Shown piece by piece: positions 7,400 to 16,576 of a stretch of DNA of 64,000 bases. The position numbers and the translations under genes were made by a program. Position 1 is the stretch's first letter. Each line of letters opens with the position of its first letter. Location of the stretch: assembly GCA_042408955.1 (NCBI GenBank), contig JBHOQQ010000070.1, forward strand, positions 1 through 64,000, in the 5' to 3' direction. Source of the stretch: CALGSZ01 sp042408955. Lineage in GTDB: Bacteria; Chloroflexota; Chloroflexia; Thermomicrobiales; UBA6265. Under the pieces are notes generated by a model. That model saw nothing but the letters and a program-made list of their open reading frames with translations, did not search any database and was not told where the DNA came from.

Positions 7400-8908
7400 A
7401 TGACCAAGCCGTTGCTGGCCATGCACAACATCCACAAGCGCTTTCCTGGCGTCCACGCGCTCAACAACGTGTCGATCGAAGTGCACGCTGGTGAGGTTCT
7501 GGCGCTTGTTGGCGAAAATGGCGCTGGCAAATCCACGCTGATGAAGATCCTCGCCGGGGCGATCCAGCCAGACGAGGGCAGGATCGAGATCGACGGCCAA
7601 CCGGTGACGTTCCACACGCCGCGTGACGCGCTTTCGCTTGGCATCGGGATCATCTACCAAGAGCTCAGCTTGGTCGATGCCCTCAGCGTAGGGGAAAATA
7701 TCTTCCTGGGCGACCTCCCTCGGCATCCCAAGATTCCAGGCAAAGTCGATTGGCCCACGCTCTGGCGCCGCACAGCGGAGATTCTGAACCGCGTCGGGGC
7801 ACACGTGCGCCCGCAAACTCCGGTGCGACACCTGAGCGTGGCCCAAAAGCAAATGGTTGAAATCGCTCGCGCGCTCGCACGCAACGTGCGGATCCTGATT
7901 CTTGACGAGCCGACTAGTGCGCTGACAACGCAAGAAACGGAAACTCTCTTCGATATCATTGCCTCCCTCCGAGAACGTGGAGTGGGCATCATCTACATCT
8001 CTCACCGGCTGGAGGAGATCTTCGCGGTCGCGCAGCGTGTCACCGTTCTCCGCGACGGCCAGCTCGTCGGGACACTGCCGATCGCTGAGGCGACACACGA
8101 GCGCCTGATCAGCATGATGGTTGGCCGCGACCTAAGCAATCTCTTTTCGCGTGCCGCCGCGACCGAAGGGCCCGTGCGCCTGGAGGTACGCGGGTTGCAG
8201 CGCGCTGGCGTGCTGCGAGATATCAGCTTTCATGTTCGCGCAGGCGAAATTCTCGGTATCGCTGGCCTGGTTGGTTCGGGGCGCACCGAGCTTGTACGCT
8301 CGATTTTCGGCGCTGATCCGATCGACGGAGGCGAAATCTTATTGGATGGCAAGCCGGTGACGATTCGATCCCCGCGCGATGCCGTCCGCCTCGGTATCGG
8401 CCTTGTTCCAGAGGATCGCAAGCAGCAGGCATTGCTGCTGAGGATGGCCGTCCGCGAGAATATCTCCCTGCCTGTGCTGACACGCCTGGGCTCCCCGATG
8501 TTCCCATCGCGAGCACAGGAGCGTAGCCTGGCAAGCCACTTCGTCACGAACCTCCGCATCCGCACTCCGTCAATCGAGCAGAACGTGAGTGCCCTCAGCG
8601 GTGGGAATCAGCAAAAGGTCGTTATTGCCCGCTGGCTGGCCCTGCAACCCAAGGTGCTCATCTTAGACGAGCCGACGCGCGGCATCGACGTTGGCGCCAA
8701 GGCCGAGGTGCACGCACTGATTGCCCAGCTTGCCGAGCAAGGCGTGGCGATCATCATGGTCTCCTCCGAGTTGCCGGAAATTCTGGGCATGAGCCATCGC
8801 ATCCTGGTTATGCGCCAGGGCAGGATCACCGCCGACATTCCGCGGGAAGACGCCACGGAAGAGCGGATCATGACCGCGGCGACCGGCCAGTTTGCGGAGG
8901 TGGCGTAG
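7400..8908 (+). CDS. Sugar ABC transporter ATP-binding protein with two ATPase domains (RbsA/MglA type)
   Basis: Energises the ribose-class importer. About 502 residues with two nucleotide-binding domains. The first has Walker A GENGAGKST (about residue 38), signature LSVAQKQMVEIARAL and Walker B ILILDEPTSAL. The second has the degenerate Walker A GLVGSGRTE typical of this family, signature LSGGNQQKVVIARWLA and ILDEPTRGIDVGAKAEV. The ATG at 7400 sits behind GAGG and begins the conserved TKPLLAMHNIHKRFPGVHAL. The 3' end overlaps the convergent gene at 8868-9881 by 41 bases. Confidence 0.95.
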   Translation: MTKPLLAMHNIHKRFPGVHALNNVSIEVHAGEVLALVGENGAGKSTLMKILAGAIQPDEGRIEIDGQPVTFHTPRDALSLGIGIIYQELSLVDALSVGENIFLGDLPRHPKIPGKVDWPTLWRRTAEILNRVGAHVRPQTPVRHLSVAQKQMVEIARALARNVRILILDEPTSALTTQETETLFDIIASLRERGVGIIYISHRLEEIFAVAQRVTVLRDGQLVGTLPIAEATHERLISMMVGRDLSNLFSRAAATEGPVRLEVRGLQRAGVLRDISFHVRAGEILGIAGLVGSGRTELVRSIFGADPIDGGEILLDGKPVTIRSPRDAVRLGIGLVPEDRKQQALLLRMAVRENISLPVLTRLGSPMFPSRAQERSLASHFVTNLRIRTPSIEQNVSALSGGNQQKVVIARWLALQPKVLILDEPTRGIDVGAKAEVHALIAQLAEQGVAIIMVSSELPEILGMSHRILVMRQGRITADIPREDATEERIMTAATGQFAEVA

Positions 8909-9881
8909 GGGAATTGACAGCCGCGAGCTTGGCCGCGATCTCGGCGTTGATCCCCCACTTCGGCGGATAAAACGGCTCCACCGGGCCGGCAGCCGGCCGG
9001 AATGTTCTCTTCAGGCGCGTCCGCTCACTGCGCAGGTCGGGGAAAGCGATACGCGAGTACTTATCCACCTCGCAGAAGAGGTTCTGGCAATCGATGGCGT
9101 GCAGTGAGCGGCCCCAGAGCGACTGAAACCGCAAACCGAGCCGGTCAAACTCCGCCTCTTGCCGCTCGACCATCCAGTGGATGACCGCGGGCAGCGTGAG
9201 CGATCCGGTATGGACGAAGCACTTGCGAATGCCGCGCACCGCGCCCGGTCCCGGCACGGTAAAACCGTTCTCGTCGAAGTCGAACAACTCGCTGTAATTC
9301 AGGTCGATCGCAAGCTGGTAGGCCAAGAATGGCCCAACCAGCGGGTAGGCCAGCAGCAGGCGATAGACGGCGTCCAAACCGCGGGAGCGCGCGAGCTTCG
9401 CTGGCAACCGGTCGCGCAGCATCGCCTCGACCAAGGCCAGGTGCTGGCGATGCTTGCTTCGGGGGCCGCAAGCGGAGCCCGGCGGCAGGATAAAGGCGCT
9501 GGTGTAGATCGCATCTCCGTTGTCCAGCGCCGCCTCGAGGGTAGTAGCGAACGCGGCGGGATCGAAGGAACCGGTGCAGATCGGCCCGTGTGCTGACTCG
9601 AGCCGTTGCCAGGTTGCAATCCGGCTGAACAGGCGGAAGAGAACGATCCGCAGCACCGTGTCCTCCGGCGAGAATCCGGGTTGATAGATCACCTCACGGA
9701 TGAGGAACTGGGAGACCCGGTCGCTGGCGCGATAGGCGTTGCAGAATCGATAGGCGCGTAGGATCGGATCGGCGGTCCAAGGCGGCGGTGCGCCATCGAG
9801 GCGGCGGAAAAAGATGGCCTGCCGCTCGGCGGCAAAGCGCCAGTAGGTATCGAACACAGTCGACCGTGGGAGGGGCTGCAT
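8868..9881 (-). CDS. Putative DNA base hypermodification protein (HMUDK / aGPT-pyrophosphorylase-like helical family)
   Basis: A 337-residue, mostly helical protein. The N-terminal part (YWRFAAERQAIFFRRL, then PPPWTADPILRAYRFCNAYR, SDRVSQFLIREVIYQ and LFRLF) matches my recollection of the 5-hydroxymethyluracil DNA kinase helical family, related to the alpha-glutamyl/putrescinyl thymine pyrophosphorylases of phages with hypermodified thymine. Later segments LAYPLVGPFLAYQLAIDLNYS, GPGAVRGIRKCF and LQSLWGRSLHAIDCQNLFCEVDKYSR also fit. It is a stand-alone gene with no kinase, hydroxymethylase or phage gene beside it, and convergent with the sugar ATPase. There is no clear ribosome site. Family assignment is from memory of motifs, and the reaction here is unknown. 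Confidence 0.68.
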   Translation of the reverse strand: MQPLPRSTVFDTYWRFAAERQAIFFRRLDGAPPPWTADPILRAYRFCNAYRASDRVSQFLIREVIYQPGFSPEDTVLRIVLFRLFSRIATWQRLESAHGPICTGSFDPAAFATTLEAALDNGDAIYTSAFILPPGSACGPRSKHRQHLALVEAMLRDRLPAKLARSRGLDAVYRLLLAYPLVGPFLAYQLAIDLNYSELFDFDENGFTVPGPGAVRGIRKCFVHTGSLTLPAVIHWMVERQEAEFDRLGLRFQSLWGRSLHAIDCQNLFCEVDKYSRIAFPDLRSERTRLKRTFRPAAGPVEPFYPPKWGINAEIAAKLAAVNSPTPPPQTGRSPRS

Positions 9882-9986
9882 GCTGTTACATCCGAGGTAT
9901 CCTACCTAGTGCCGTCCGGCTGGTGACGATTTCAGATACTGAGATCCTTGCGCGCAACCAGGCCCGAGGCCCGTGGCTCGTGAAAG

Positions 9987-10748
9987 CTACTCTTCGGCAA
10001 ACTGGAAGAGCGAGCAGCCGCCATCCACCAGCAGGACGGCGCCGGTCATGTAGTCCGCGGCGGAGGAGCAGAGGAACGCCGTCGCTTTCGCCACTTGCTC
10101 GGCCGTTTGTAATTGACCCAGCGGAATGACGTGCCGGATGCGGCGGGCATACTGCGGCTCTGTCTCCATCTGGTGCTTGGCGAGCCCCGCGTAGACGATC
10201 CCAGGAGCGATCACATTGACCAGAATCTTATGCTTGGCTAGCTCGCGCGCCATCGATTTGGCAAGCATCCGCACGCCAGCCTTGGTCGCCGAATACGCCG
10301 CGATCTCCGGCCACGGCACCTCCTGGACCCAGGTGCCCGTAAAGATAATTCTCCCTGGCCGCCCCCGCGCGACCATCAGCCGGGCAGCCGCCTGCCCGAC
10401 GTTGAAACAACCGGTGAGATTCACATCCATGTGCTCCTGCCATTGTGCGGGTGTGATGTCCAGAAATGGGATGCCGAAGCCGATGGCTTGGTTCGCAATA
10501 GCGATATCCAGCGGGTCAATGGCAGCCAGGACAGCATCAATCGCTGGGCGATCGCGGACATCGGCTTGCACGTAGGCGACATCGCCGTGCTGGCGCGCCC
10601 GCTCCAACCAAGGTGCTGCTTCCTGTGGCGATTTCCGATCAATGAGCGTCACGCGAGCGCCGAGCCGGGTTAGCTCTGCGGCCATCGCCGAGCCGATATC
10701 GCCCGCCCCACCGGTAATCACGATTCCCAATCCCGCGATACCTTCCAC
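9987..10748 (-). CDS. SDR family NAD(P)-dependent oxidoreductase
   Basis: Short-chain dehydrogenase, 253 residues, of the type that oxidises sugar acids or polyols. The cofactor loop ITGGAGDIGSA is at residues 11-21, the NxxG strand appears as IANQAIG, and the active-site YSATK places Tyr152 and Lys156. The usual catalytic Ser about 13 residues before Tyr is Thr139 (FTGTW), a conservative but noticeable change. The GTG start follows GGAGGG. It diverges from the GntR regulator at 10863, whose operon encodes a sugar importer and a sugar-acid dehydratase, so it probably belongs to the same catabolic unit. Confidence 0.9.
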   Translation of the reverse strand: MEGIAGLGIVITGGAGDIGSAMAAELTRLGARVTLIDRKSPQEAAPWLERARQHGDVAYVQADVRDRPAIDAVLAAIDPLDIAIANQAIGFGIPFLDITPAQWQEHMDVNLTGCFNVGQAAARLMVARGRPGRIIFTGTWVQEVPWPEIAAYSATKAGVRMLAKSMARELAKHKILVNVIAPGIVYAGLAKHQMETEPQYARRIRHVIPLGQLQTAEQVAKATAFLCSSAADYMTGAVLLVDGGCSLFQFAEE

Positions 10749-10821
10749 GGCTGCACCCTCCTCTACGATCGCATTGGGGATGATCGCCCAATCTCCTCCG
10801 CGGCTTCATTGCCATGCGGTC

Positions 10822-10850
10822 TTGACATCGCTCTGAAGCTCCGGTATTGT
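10822..10850 (+). promoter_or_regulatory. Promoter of the GntR operon with almost no leader
   Basis: TTGACA (10822-10827), 17 bases, TATTGT (10845-10850). Transcription should begin near 10856-10858, only about six bases before the ATG at 10863, so the mRNA would be nearly leaderless, which fits the absence of a ribosome site. TTGTACCA at 10847-10854 is a near-palindrome of FadR/GntR operator type overlapping the -10 box. Confidence 0.65.
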
Positions 10851-10862
10851 ACCAGCACTGCT

Positions 10863-11684
10863 ATGACCGGTAAGACCAACCAGGCTGTGATTCACCTCTC
10901 TCGCGGTGAACTCGCAGCGACACTCGAAGAGCGGATTCTCAGCGGGGAATGGCCCGTGGGTACCCGGTTACCTTCTGAACGCCAGCTGGCCGAGTACTAC
11001 GGTGTCAGCCGGCCAGTGGTGCGAGAGGCATTACGCGCGCTCAGCGAGCACGGACTCGTCGAAATCCTGCCAGGCCGCGGCTCCTTCGTCCGGCAAGCCC
11101 AGGCGACCGACGCGGCGAGCCGCCTAGACGCGCTGTACCGGCGCCGGCAGGCCACGCCTCGCGATCTCGTCGAGGCCCGAACCACTCTGGAGTGCGCCGC
11201 GGCCGCGCTGGCAGCCGAGCGTGCCAGCGCCGACGATTTGGCTACGATCGAGGCCGCCCTGCAGCGATTCGACCAAAGCCAGAGCATCGTCGAGCAAGCC
11301 AGGTACGACCTGGCATTTCATCTCGCCATTGCACGCGCAGCCCATAATCCAGTCATCGAGACGATGTTTGGGTCTATCACTACCCTGACATTCGAGCTTA
11401 TGCTGCGCAGTCTTAGCGACCCTGATGTTGCGCGCGTCTCACTACCGTATCATCACGTTATCTACCAGGCGATCCAAGAGCGAGCAGTCGAGCGGGCCCG
11501 CACGGCCATGGCAGAACATCTCGCGGTAGCCAGCACGCATTATGGTGACGACTACAATCGCAGCATAGAAAGTGTCACCCCACGACAGTTCGCCAGAATG
11601 CTCGATCCTGGCGTGACGCTTGAAGATCTTCTGACCGACCACCGATACGCCCGACGCGCCAGTGGGCAAGGAGGAGGCTCATGA
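10863..11684 (+). CDS. FadR/GntR family transcriptional regulator
   Basis: Metabolite-responsive repressor, about 273 residues. The winged helix-turn-helix is at residues 15-75 (LAATLEERILSGEWPVGTRLPSE, then SRPVVREALRALSEHGLVEI and GRGSFV). An all-helical FCD ligand-binding domain follows, with DLAFHLAIARAAHNP carrying the metal-binding Asp/His pattern and a late YHHVIYQAI. The ATG at 10863 is chosen because the predicted transcript begins just upstream. Its stop overlaps the start of the ATPase gene by four bases (ATGA), so it is the first gene of the transporter operon and likely represses it. Confidence 0.93.
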   Translation: MTGKTNQAVIHLSRGELAATLEERILSGEWPVGTRLPSERQLAEYYGVSRPVVREALRALSEHGLVEILPGRGSFVRQAQATDAASRLDALYRRRQATPRDLVEARTTLECAAAALAAERASADDLATIEAALQRFDQSQSIVEQARYDLAFHLAIARAAHNPVIETMFGSITTLTFELMLRSLSDPDVARVSLPYHHVIYQAIQERAVERARTAMAEHLAVASTHYGDDYNRSIESVTPRQFARMLDPGVTLEDLLTDHRYARRASGQGGGS

Positions 11685-12478
11685 CAGCGCCCATCAGCAG
11701 TGAGACGACGAGCGCGGACGCACCCGGAAGCCCCCTGCTTGAAGCTCGTGGCATCTGCAAGGCATTTCTGCACGTGCAAGCGCTGCAGGACGTGGACTTC
11801 CGTGTCTATCCAGGCGAAATCGTCGCGCTGGTCGGCGATAACGGCGCTGGCAAGAGCACGCTGATGAAGATCCTCTGCGGTGCCTATCACGCCGATCGCG
11901 GCCGGATTTTCATTGATGGCCGCGAGGTGACGATCCGCAACCCGCACGATGCGCAGGCACTCGGCATCGCAGTCGTTTACCAGGATCTCGCCCTGGTCAA
12001 CCAGCGCGATGTGGCGAGCAATGTCTTCCTCGGGCGTGAGCCCAAGCGCGGGATCGGTCTTGTGGACAAGCCGCGGATGGTCCGGGAATCACGCCAGGTG
12101 TTGCAGCGGCTCAAGATCAACATCCCTTCGGTCTACGCGCAAGTCGGACTCCTCTCCGGCGGCCAGCGGCAAGCGGTGGCTATTGCCAGGGCGATTCACC
12201 AGGGTGGCCGCCTCATCTTCATGGATGAGCCGACCGCCGCCCTGGGCGTCCAGGAGCAGGCGAAAGTCCTCAAGCTGATCGAGGATCTGAAAGCAGAAGG
12301 GACCGCAGTCGTCGTCGTCAGCCATAACCTGCAACACGTCTTTCATGTGGCCGACCGGATCGTCGTCTTGCGCGGCGGCTGCAACGCCGGAGAGCGCCTG
12401 AAGGCCGAGACGACGCCGGAGGAGATCGTGCGGCTGATTGTCGGGGCTGATCGCATCGTTCCAGCAGAGGTGGCATAG
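11681..12478 (+). CDS. Sugar ABC transporter ATP-binding protein, single domain (FrcA type)
   Basis: ATPase subunit, 265 residues with one nucleotide-binding domain. Walker A is GDNGAGKST, the Q-loop region is GIAVVYQDLALVNQ, the signature LLSGGQRQAVAIARA, Walker B RLIFMDEPTAAL and the switch His is in VVVVSHNLQ. The domain count differs from the two-domain ATPase at 7400, so this importer probably works as a homodimer of the subunit. Translationally coupled to the regulator upstream and abutting the permease downstream with no gap. Confidence 0.94.
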   Translation: MTAPISSETTSADAPGSPLLEARGICKAFLHVQALQDVDFRVYPGEIVALVGDNGAGKSTLMKILCGAYHADRGRIFIDGREVTIRNPHDAQALGIAVVYQDLALVNQRDVASNVFLGREPKRGIGLVDKPRMVRESRQVLQRLKINIPSVYAQVGLLSGGQRQAVAIARAIHQGGRLIFMDEPTAALGVQEQAKVLKLIEDLKAEGTAVVVVSHNLQHVFHVADRIVVLRGGCNAGERLKAETTPEEIVRLIVGADRIVPAEVA

Positions 12479-13492
12479 ATGGCGGAGCTGGCGTTGCGGG
12501 ATCAGGAAAGCGCCGGGCTCGTCGGCGTCGGAGAGCGAGGGTTTCTGCGCCGCCTGCGGGATACGCGGGAGTTGGGCATCCTGTTCGCGGCTGTGGCGAT
12601 GTTCGCCTTTCTGGCCATCGCCCGCACCGACACCTTCCTCACGACGAACAATCTTATCGGTGTCGCCCAGCGTATTTCCTTGCTGACGATCATCGCGGTC
12701 GGTATGACGTTCGTGATGATCTCCGGTGAGATCGACCTGTCGGTCGGATCAATGTACGGCTTGCTGGCAATCGGTCTCTCCCAAGCCCTCGTCAACTGGG
12801 GGTGGGATCCCATCGCCGCCATGCCTGCAGTACTCCTGGCCGGCCTGACGCTGGGCTTCATCAATGGCTTCATCACCACCACCTTTCGTATCCCTTCATT
12901 CATCGTGACCCTTGGCATGCTCGCGCTCCTGCGCGGCGTAACCCTCACGTGGATTCGGACTCCGCCATTCGGGCGGGTCGGCGGCTGGTTCGACCGGATT
13001 TTCGGCGGCTACATCTGGGAGATTCCCGCGCAGGTCTTCTGGATGTTCGGCATCGTCATCGTCGCCGCTTGGGTTCTGTCCCAGACGAAATTTGGCTATC
13101 ACGTTTACGCAACAGGAGGCAATCCGCAAGCCGCGGCAAACGCCGGGATTGACGTCCGGCGCGTCAAAATCGCGTGCTTCATGATCCTCGGCGGCCTGAC
13201 CGCCCTGGCATCCTGCATTCTGATCGGCTGGCTGCACGGCGTCTCGCGCAATCATGGCACCGGCTACGAGTTGGACGTCATCGCCGCCGTCGTGATTGGG
13301 GGAACGAATCTGTTTGGTGGCGCAGGAAGTGTCTTTGGCACCTTCCTTGGCGCAACAATTACCGGATTACTCACCAATGGTCTGATCCTGCTGGGGTTCG
13401 AGCAGGATACTGAGCAGATTGCCAAGGGAGCCGTCATCATTCTCGCAGTCACCCTAGACAACTGGATTCGGCGCCGCCAGCGGATCGCCTAA
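12479..13492 (+). CDS. Sugar ABC transporter permease (RbsC type)
   Basis: 337 residues, about nine or ten membrane segments after a charged N-terminus of roughly 35 residues. The family hallmark EIDLSVGSMYGLLAIGLSQAL and the later GGTNLFGGAGSVFGTFLGATI are both clear. The start codon follows directly on the ATPase stop. It is a diverged paralogue of the permease at 3556, so the window carries two complete importers of the same class that probably serve different sugars. Confidence 0.94.
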   Translation: MAELALRDQESAGLVGVGERGFLRRLRDTRELGILFAAVAMFAFLAIARTDTFLTTNNLIGVAQRISLLTIIAVGMTFVMISGEIDLSVGSMYGLLAIGLSQALVNWGWDPIAAMPAVLLAGLTLGFINGFITTTFRIPSFIVTLGMLALLRGVTLTWIRTPPFGRVGGWFDRIFGGYIWEIPAQVFWMFGIVIVAAWVLSQTKFGYHVYATGGNPQAAANAGIDVRRVKIACFMILGGLTALASCILIGWLHGVSRNHGTGYELDVIAAVVIGGTNLFGGAGSVFGTFLGATITGLLTNGLILLGFEQDTEQIAKGAVIILAVTLDNWIRRRQRIA

Positions 13493-13680
13493 CGCCGGGG
13501 GCGGCTGGTCATCATCGCGGTCACGGAAAGGAGGTGAGAACGGAGCACCAGCCAGCATGGCAGCGTGCAGGGCAGTGACGGGACGGACCGCTCGGTCGCC
13601 ACGCACTGGCGCGTGGCAAGGCACCGCCCGGCTGAGACACCTATTCGATTGGCCAGCCGGGCATTCGCAGGAGGGACACC

Positions 13681-14688
13681 ATGACCCTGTCTCGGCGCGA
13701 CGTGCTCAAGCGTGGTGGGGCACTCGGTGTGGGAGCGGCGGCGCTCTCACTCCCAGCCGCCTCGCTCAAGGTTGCAGCACAAGAGGCGAAGAAGCGCAAA
13801 GTTATCTTCGTGACACACGACGACAACCCGTTCTTTGTTCCCGTCCGCTACGGCTTCGAGGAATTCGGCAGGATGGCCGGCTGGGAGACGCAGTGGGTTG
13901 GGCCACCGAAGCACGATGAGGCCGCCACGGTCCAGTATCAGCTCGATGCGATTGCCGCCAAGCCTGACGCCGTCGGGTTCACGCGCGTCAATACGACGAT
14001 GTTCGATGAGCCGATCCGTAAGGCGCAAGAGGCCGGCATCTTCGTCATCCTCTACAACACGGCATCCGCGGGCTATCAGGACTTGGGCGTCGCCTACGTC
14101 GGCCAGGAGTTCATCCCGGCAGGCATCAAGAGCGGTCTGCAAGCTGCCAAGCATGCCGCCGAACTCACCGGTCGCAAGGACGGCATCATCGTGCTTGGCA
14201 CGATCGCTCCCGGCCACAGCGCGCTCGACCAGCGGATGGAAGGCGCGCGCCAGGGCATCGCCCAGTACAACCAGGAGAACGGGACGAACTTCACCACCCA
14301 GGATCTGACGACTTCCACCGACCAAGCGGAGGCGATTGCTCGCATCGACGCCAAATACACCGAGCTTGGCAATGAGATGGTCGGCTTTGCCGCCGCCGAC
14401 TATGTTCACTGGTTCTGCGGGCTCTGGATTGAGCAAAAGGGGCTCAAAGGCAAGTTGGCCAACGGCGGGTTCGACCTGGTACCGGGCGTGCTTGATGCCA
14501 TCAAGAATGGCACGGCGCAATGGTCAATCGGCCAGAATCCCTACGCGCAGGGCTGGGTGACAAGCGCGCTGATCCATATGGCGATCGAGCACCAATATCC
14601 GCCATTTAGCTATGACACCGGAGCGGAAGTCGTCGATGCCACCAACATCGACATGGTGATCGAGCGCGAGAAGCAATTCACGCAATAG
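13681..14688 (+). CDS. Sugar ABC transporter substrate-binding protein (Tat signal)
   Basis: 335 residues. A twin-arginine signal (SRRDVLKRGGALGVGAAALSL) ends near AAQEAKK. The mature periplasmic-binding type-1 domain contains KVIFVTHDDNPFFVPVRYGF, PDAVGFTRVNTTMF and a C-terminal ANGGFDLVPGVLDAIKNGT. A strong ribosome site (GGAGGG, 13672-13677) precedes the ATG. The 188-base spacer after the permease holds a second GGAGGTGA stretch near 13530 but no convincing gene. Third component of the GntR-controlled importer. Confidence 0.93.
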   Translation: MTLSRRDVLKRGGALGVGAAALSLPAASLKVAAQEAKKRKVIFVTHDDNPFFVPVRYGFEEFGRMAGWETQWVGPPKHDEAATVQYQLDAIAAKPDAVGFTRVNTTMFDEPIRKAQEAGIFVILYNTASAGYQDLGVAYVGQEFIPAGIKSGLQAAKHAAELTGRKDGIIVLGTIAPGHSALDQRMEGARQGIAQYNQENGTNFTTQDLTTSTDQAEAIARIDAKYTELGNEMVGFAAADYVHWFCGLWIEQKGLKGKLANGGFDLVPGVLDAIKNGTAQWSIGQNPYAQGWVTSALIHMAIEHQYPPFSYDTGAEVVDATNIDMVIEREKQFTQ

Positions 14689-14763
14689 CCACGCTCGCCC
14701 ATTGATCGAGGGACCAGCGCGGCGAGGTGCGATCGGTTGAGTCTGCAACGATGATCCGCAGCT

Positions 14764-14790
14764 CCCCTCTCCCGAAAATCGGGAGAGGGG
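14764..14790. repeat. Perfect inverted repeat between transporter and dehydratase genes
   Basis: CCCCTCTCCCG and CGGGAGAGGGG form an 11-bp stem with loop AAAAT. There is no T-run, so termination would be weak. This looks like a dispersed intergenic palindrome; the adjoining GGAGGTGA (14793-14800) appears to serve as the ribosome site of the next gene. Confidence 0.6.
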
Positions 14791-14810
14791 ACGGAGGTGA
14801 GGGCCGAGCA

Positions 14811-16022
14811 GTGAAAATCACGAAGCTTGAGACGGTGCGGCTTGAGGAATTCCCGAACCTTATCTGGGTGCTGGTGCATACCGATGAGGGCATTACTGGT
14901 TTAGGAGAGACATTCTTTGGTGCCCAGGCGGTCGAGGGCTATCTGCACGAATCGGCTGCTCCATACCTGCTAGGTAAAGATCCGCTTCAGATTGACCGGC
15001 ACGCCCGCGCTCTCTACGGCTATCTCGGCTACCGCTCCACCGGCGTCGAGATGCGCGGTAACTCTGCGATCGACATCGCCCTTTGGGATATCTTCGGCCA
15101 AGCTACTGGTCAGCCAATTTACCAGCTCCTCGGTGGCCTCACCCGCGAAAAGATCCGGATCTACAACACCTGCGCCGGCTATCGCTATGTCCGCAGCCGT
15201 CCCGCTCAGCTCGTTGATAACTGGGGACTCCCTGCCGGTGAGGCCGAGGGGCCGTATGAGGACCTCGACGCGTTCCTCCATCGTGCCGATGAATTGGCGC
15301 TTAGTCTCCGCAGCCAAGGCATCACCGGGATGAAGATCTGGCCGTTCGATCCATATGCGGAAGCAAGCGGCGGCATGCATATCTCCGCGCGCGACCTCGA
15401 CACGGCGCTTGAGCCATTCCGCAAGATTCGGATGGCCGTTGGTCTTGATATGGACATCATGGTGGAGTTCCATTCCCTTTGGAATCTCCCGACTGCGATC
15501 AAAATCGCCCGTGCGTTGGAGGAGTTTCAACCCTATTGGTTTGAAGATCCACTCAAGGCCGACAATATTGACGCGCTCGCGGCCTATGCCGCTTCAACCG
15601 ACGTGCCGACGACAGTCAGCGAGACGCTTGCTACCCGCTGGTCCTTCCGCGAGGTGCTGGAGCAAGGAGCGGCGCGGATCATCATGCTGGACCTGAGCTG
15701 GGTCGGCGGCATTACCGAGGCGAAGAAGATTGCCTCGATGGCCGAGGCGTATCAGCTTCCCGTGGCTCCGCACGATTGCACCGGACCGGTGGTGCTGATG
15801 GCGTCAATGCATCTTTCGCTCAATGCGCCGAACGCGCTGATTCAGGAAACGGTGCGGGCGTACTACACCGGCTGGTACCGGGAGCTTGTCACTGACCTCC
15901 CTATCATTGACAATGGCTATGCTTCGCTGCCACCAACGCCAGGGCTTGGCACGCGTTTGCTGCCCGACCTGACCCGCAGACCAGATGCGCGTGTCCGTGT
16001 GAGCGAGCTGGCAACCGTGTAA
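14811..16022 (+). CDS. Mandelate racemase / muconate lactonizing enzyme family protein (sugar-acid dehydratase)
   Basis: Enolase-superfamily enzyme, about 403 residues, probably removing water from an aldonate or similar acid. Seen: capping-domain opening KITKLETVRLEEFPNLIWVLVHTDEGITGLGETFFG; barrel-strand residues GMKIWPFDP (base Lys), metal ligands in DIMVEFHSLWN, PYWFEDPL and VSETLATR; then DLSWVGGITEAKKIA; the catalytic His in PHDCTGPV; and NALIQETVRAYYTGWY. The GTG at 14811 is preceded by GGAGGTGA. Located at the end of the second sugar importer operon, it suggests import and catabolism of a sugar acid together with the SDR at 9987. The exact substrate is not deducible. Confidence 0.9.
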   Translation: MKITKLETVRLEEFPNLIWVLVHTDEGITGLGETFFGAQAVEGYLHESAAPYLLGKDPLQIDRHARALYGYLGYRSTGVEMRGNSAIDIALWDIFGQATGQPIYQLLGGLTREKIRIYNTCAGYRYVRSRPAQLVDNWGLPAGEAEGPYEDLDAFLHRADELALSLRSQGITGMKIWPFDPYAEASGGMHISARDLDTALEPFRKIRMAVGLDMDIMVEFHSLWNLPTAIKIARALEEFQPYWFEDPLKADNIDALAAYAASTDVPTTVSETLATRWSFREVLEQGAARIIMLDLSWVGGITEAKKIASMAEAYQLPVAPHDCTGPVVLMASMHLSLNAPNALIQETVRAYYTGWYRELVTDLPIIDNGYASLPPTPGLGTRLLPDLTRRPDARVRVSELATV

Positions 16023-16576
16023 CCGATTTCTCCTCAGGGGAGCGACTCCATCGCGCTTCAACGCGGGCGTGGGGCACCATGAGCGTGCTCTGGTGCGGCA
16101 TCCGCGTGCCGATTATGACCTCGTTCGAGCGCCAGGTACCCGGCTGACGCCGGATCATCTTCGGTACGCGATGCCGGATCCCGTCTTGGCGCCGCCCGTC
16201 GTGCAGGCCTCAAGGCCCTCCCTCACATTGCTCGGGGCAAGGCGTAACCCTCGCTCAGCGCTTCCGCGCGATCACGAACGGAATGGCGTTGATCCCCCTT
16301 CCGGGGGCTTCGTAGGTTCAGCGCGGGTCTTTCGGCCTGCGCGATCGAGCTAAGCGTTGTCCCGAGCGGAGTGAGGGAGCGCGTCGTTCGGCCCGCGCAC
16401 GAGGCGGCACTCAGGTCGATCGTCCGTGAGAAGAATTTGGTCAGTTTCTTGATGGCTCCCACGGCCGCATCCTTGACCGGATTGCGGATCGCAACGGAAT
16501 CTTGAACATCTCCCGCGCGATGAACGCGCAGCAATTACGGGCAGGATCGAACACAGAGAGGAAGGGAAGAGGCGGG
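16023..16576. other. Gene-poor spacer
   Basis: No supported gene in about 550 bases. It includes a palindromic piece (CCCCCTTCCGGGGG, 16294-16307) and repeat-like text similar in style to 901-1573. Open frames lack ribosome sites. Confidence 0.45.

Noticed and set aside
6809..8098. Long open frame antisense to the sugar-binding protein and ATPase genes
   Set aside because: Both plus-strand genes have full family motifs; the antisense frame has none.
8868..9881. Interpretation as part of a phage or defence island
   Set aside because: Neighbours are sugar transport and an SDR; no phage, restriction or toxin genes lie nearby, so only the gene itself is noted.
13557..13680. Start with an upstream GGAGGTGA that could give a short peptide before the binding protein
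   Set aside because: Spacing of about 20 bases to the ATG is too long, and the frame overlaps the binding-protein gene in another phase.
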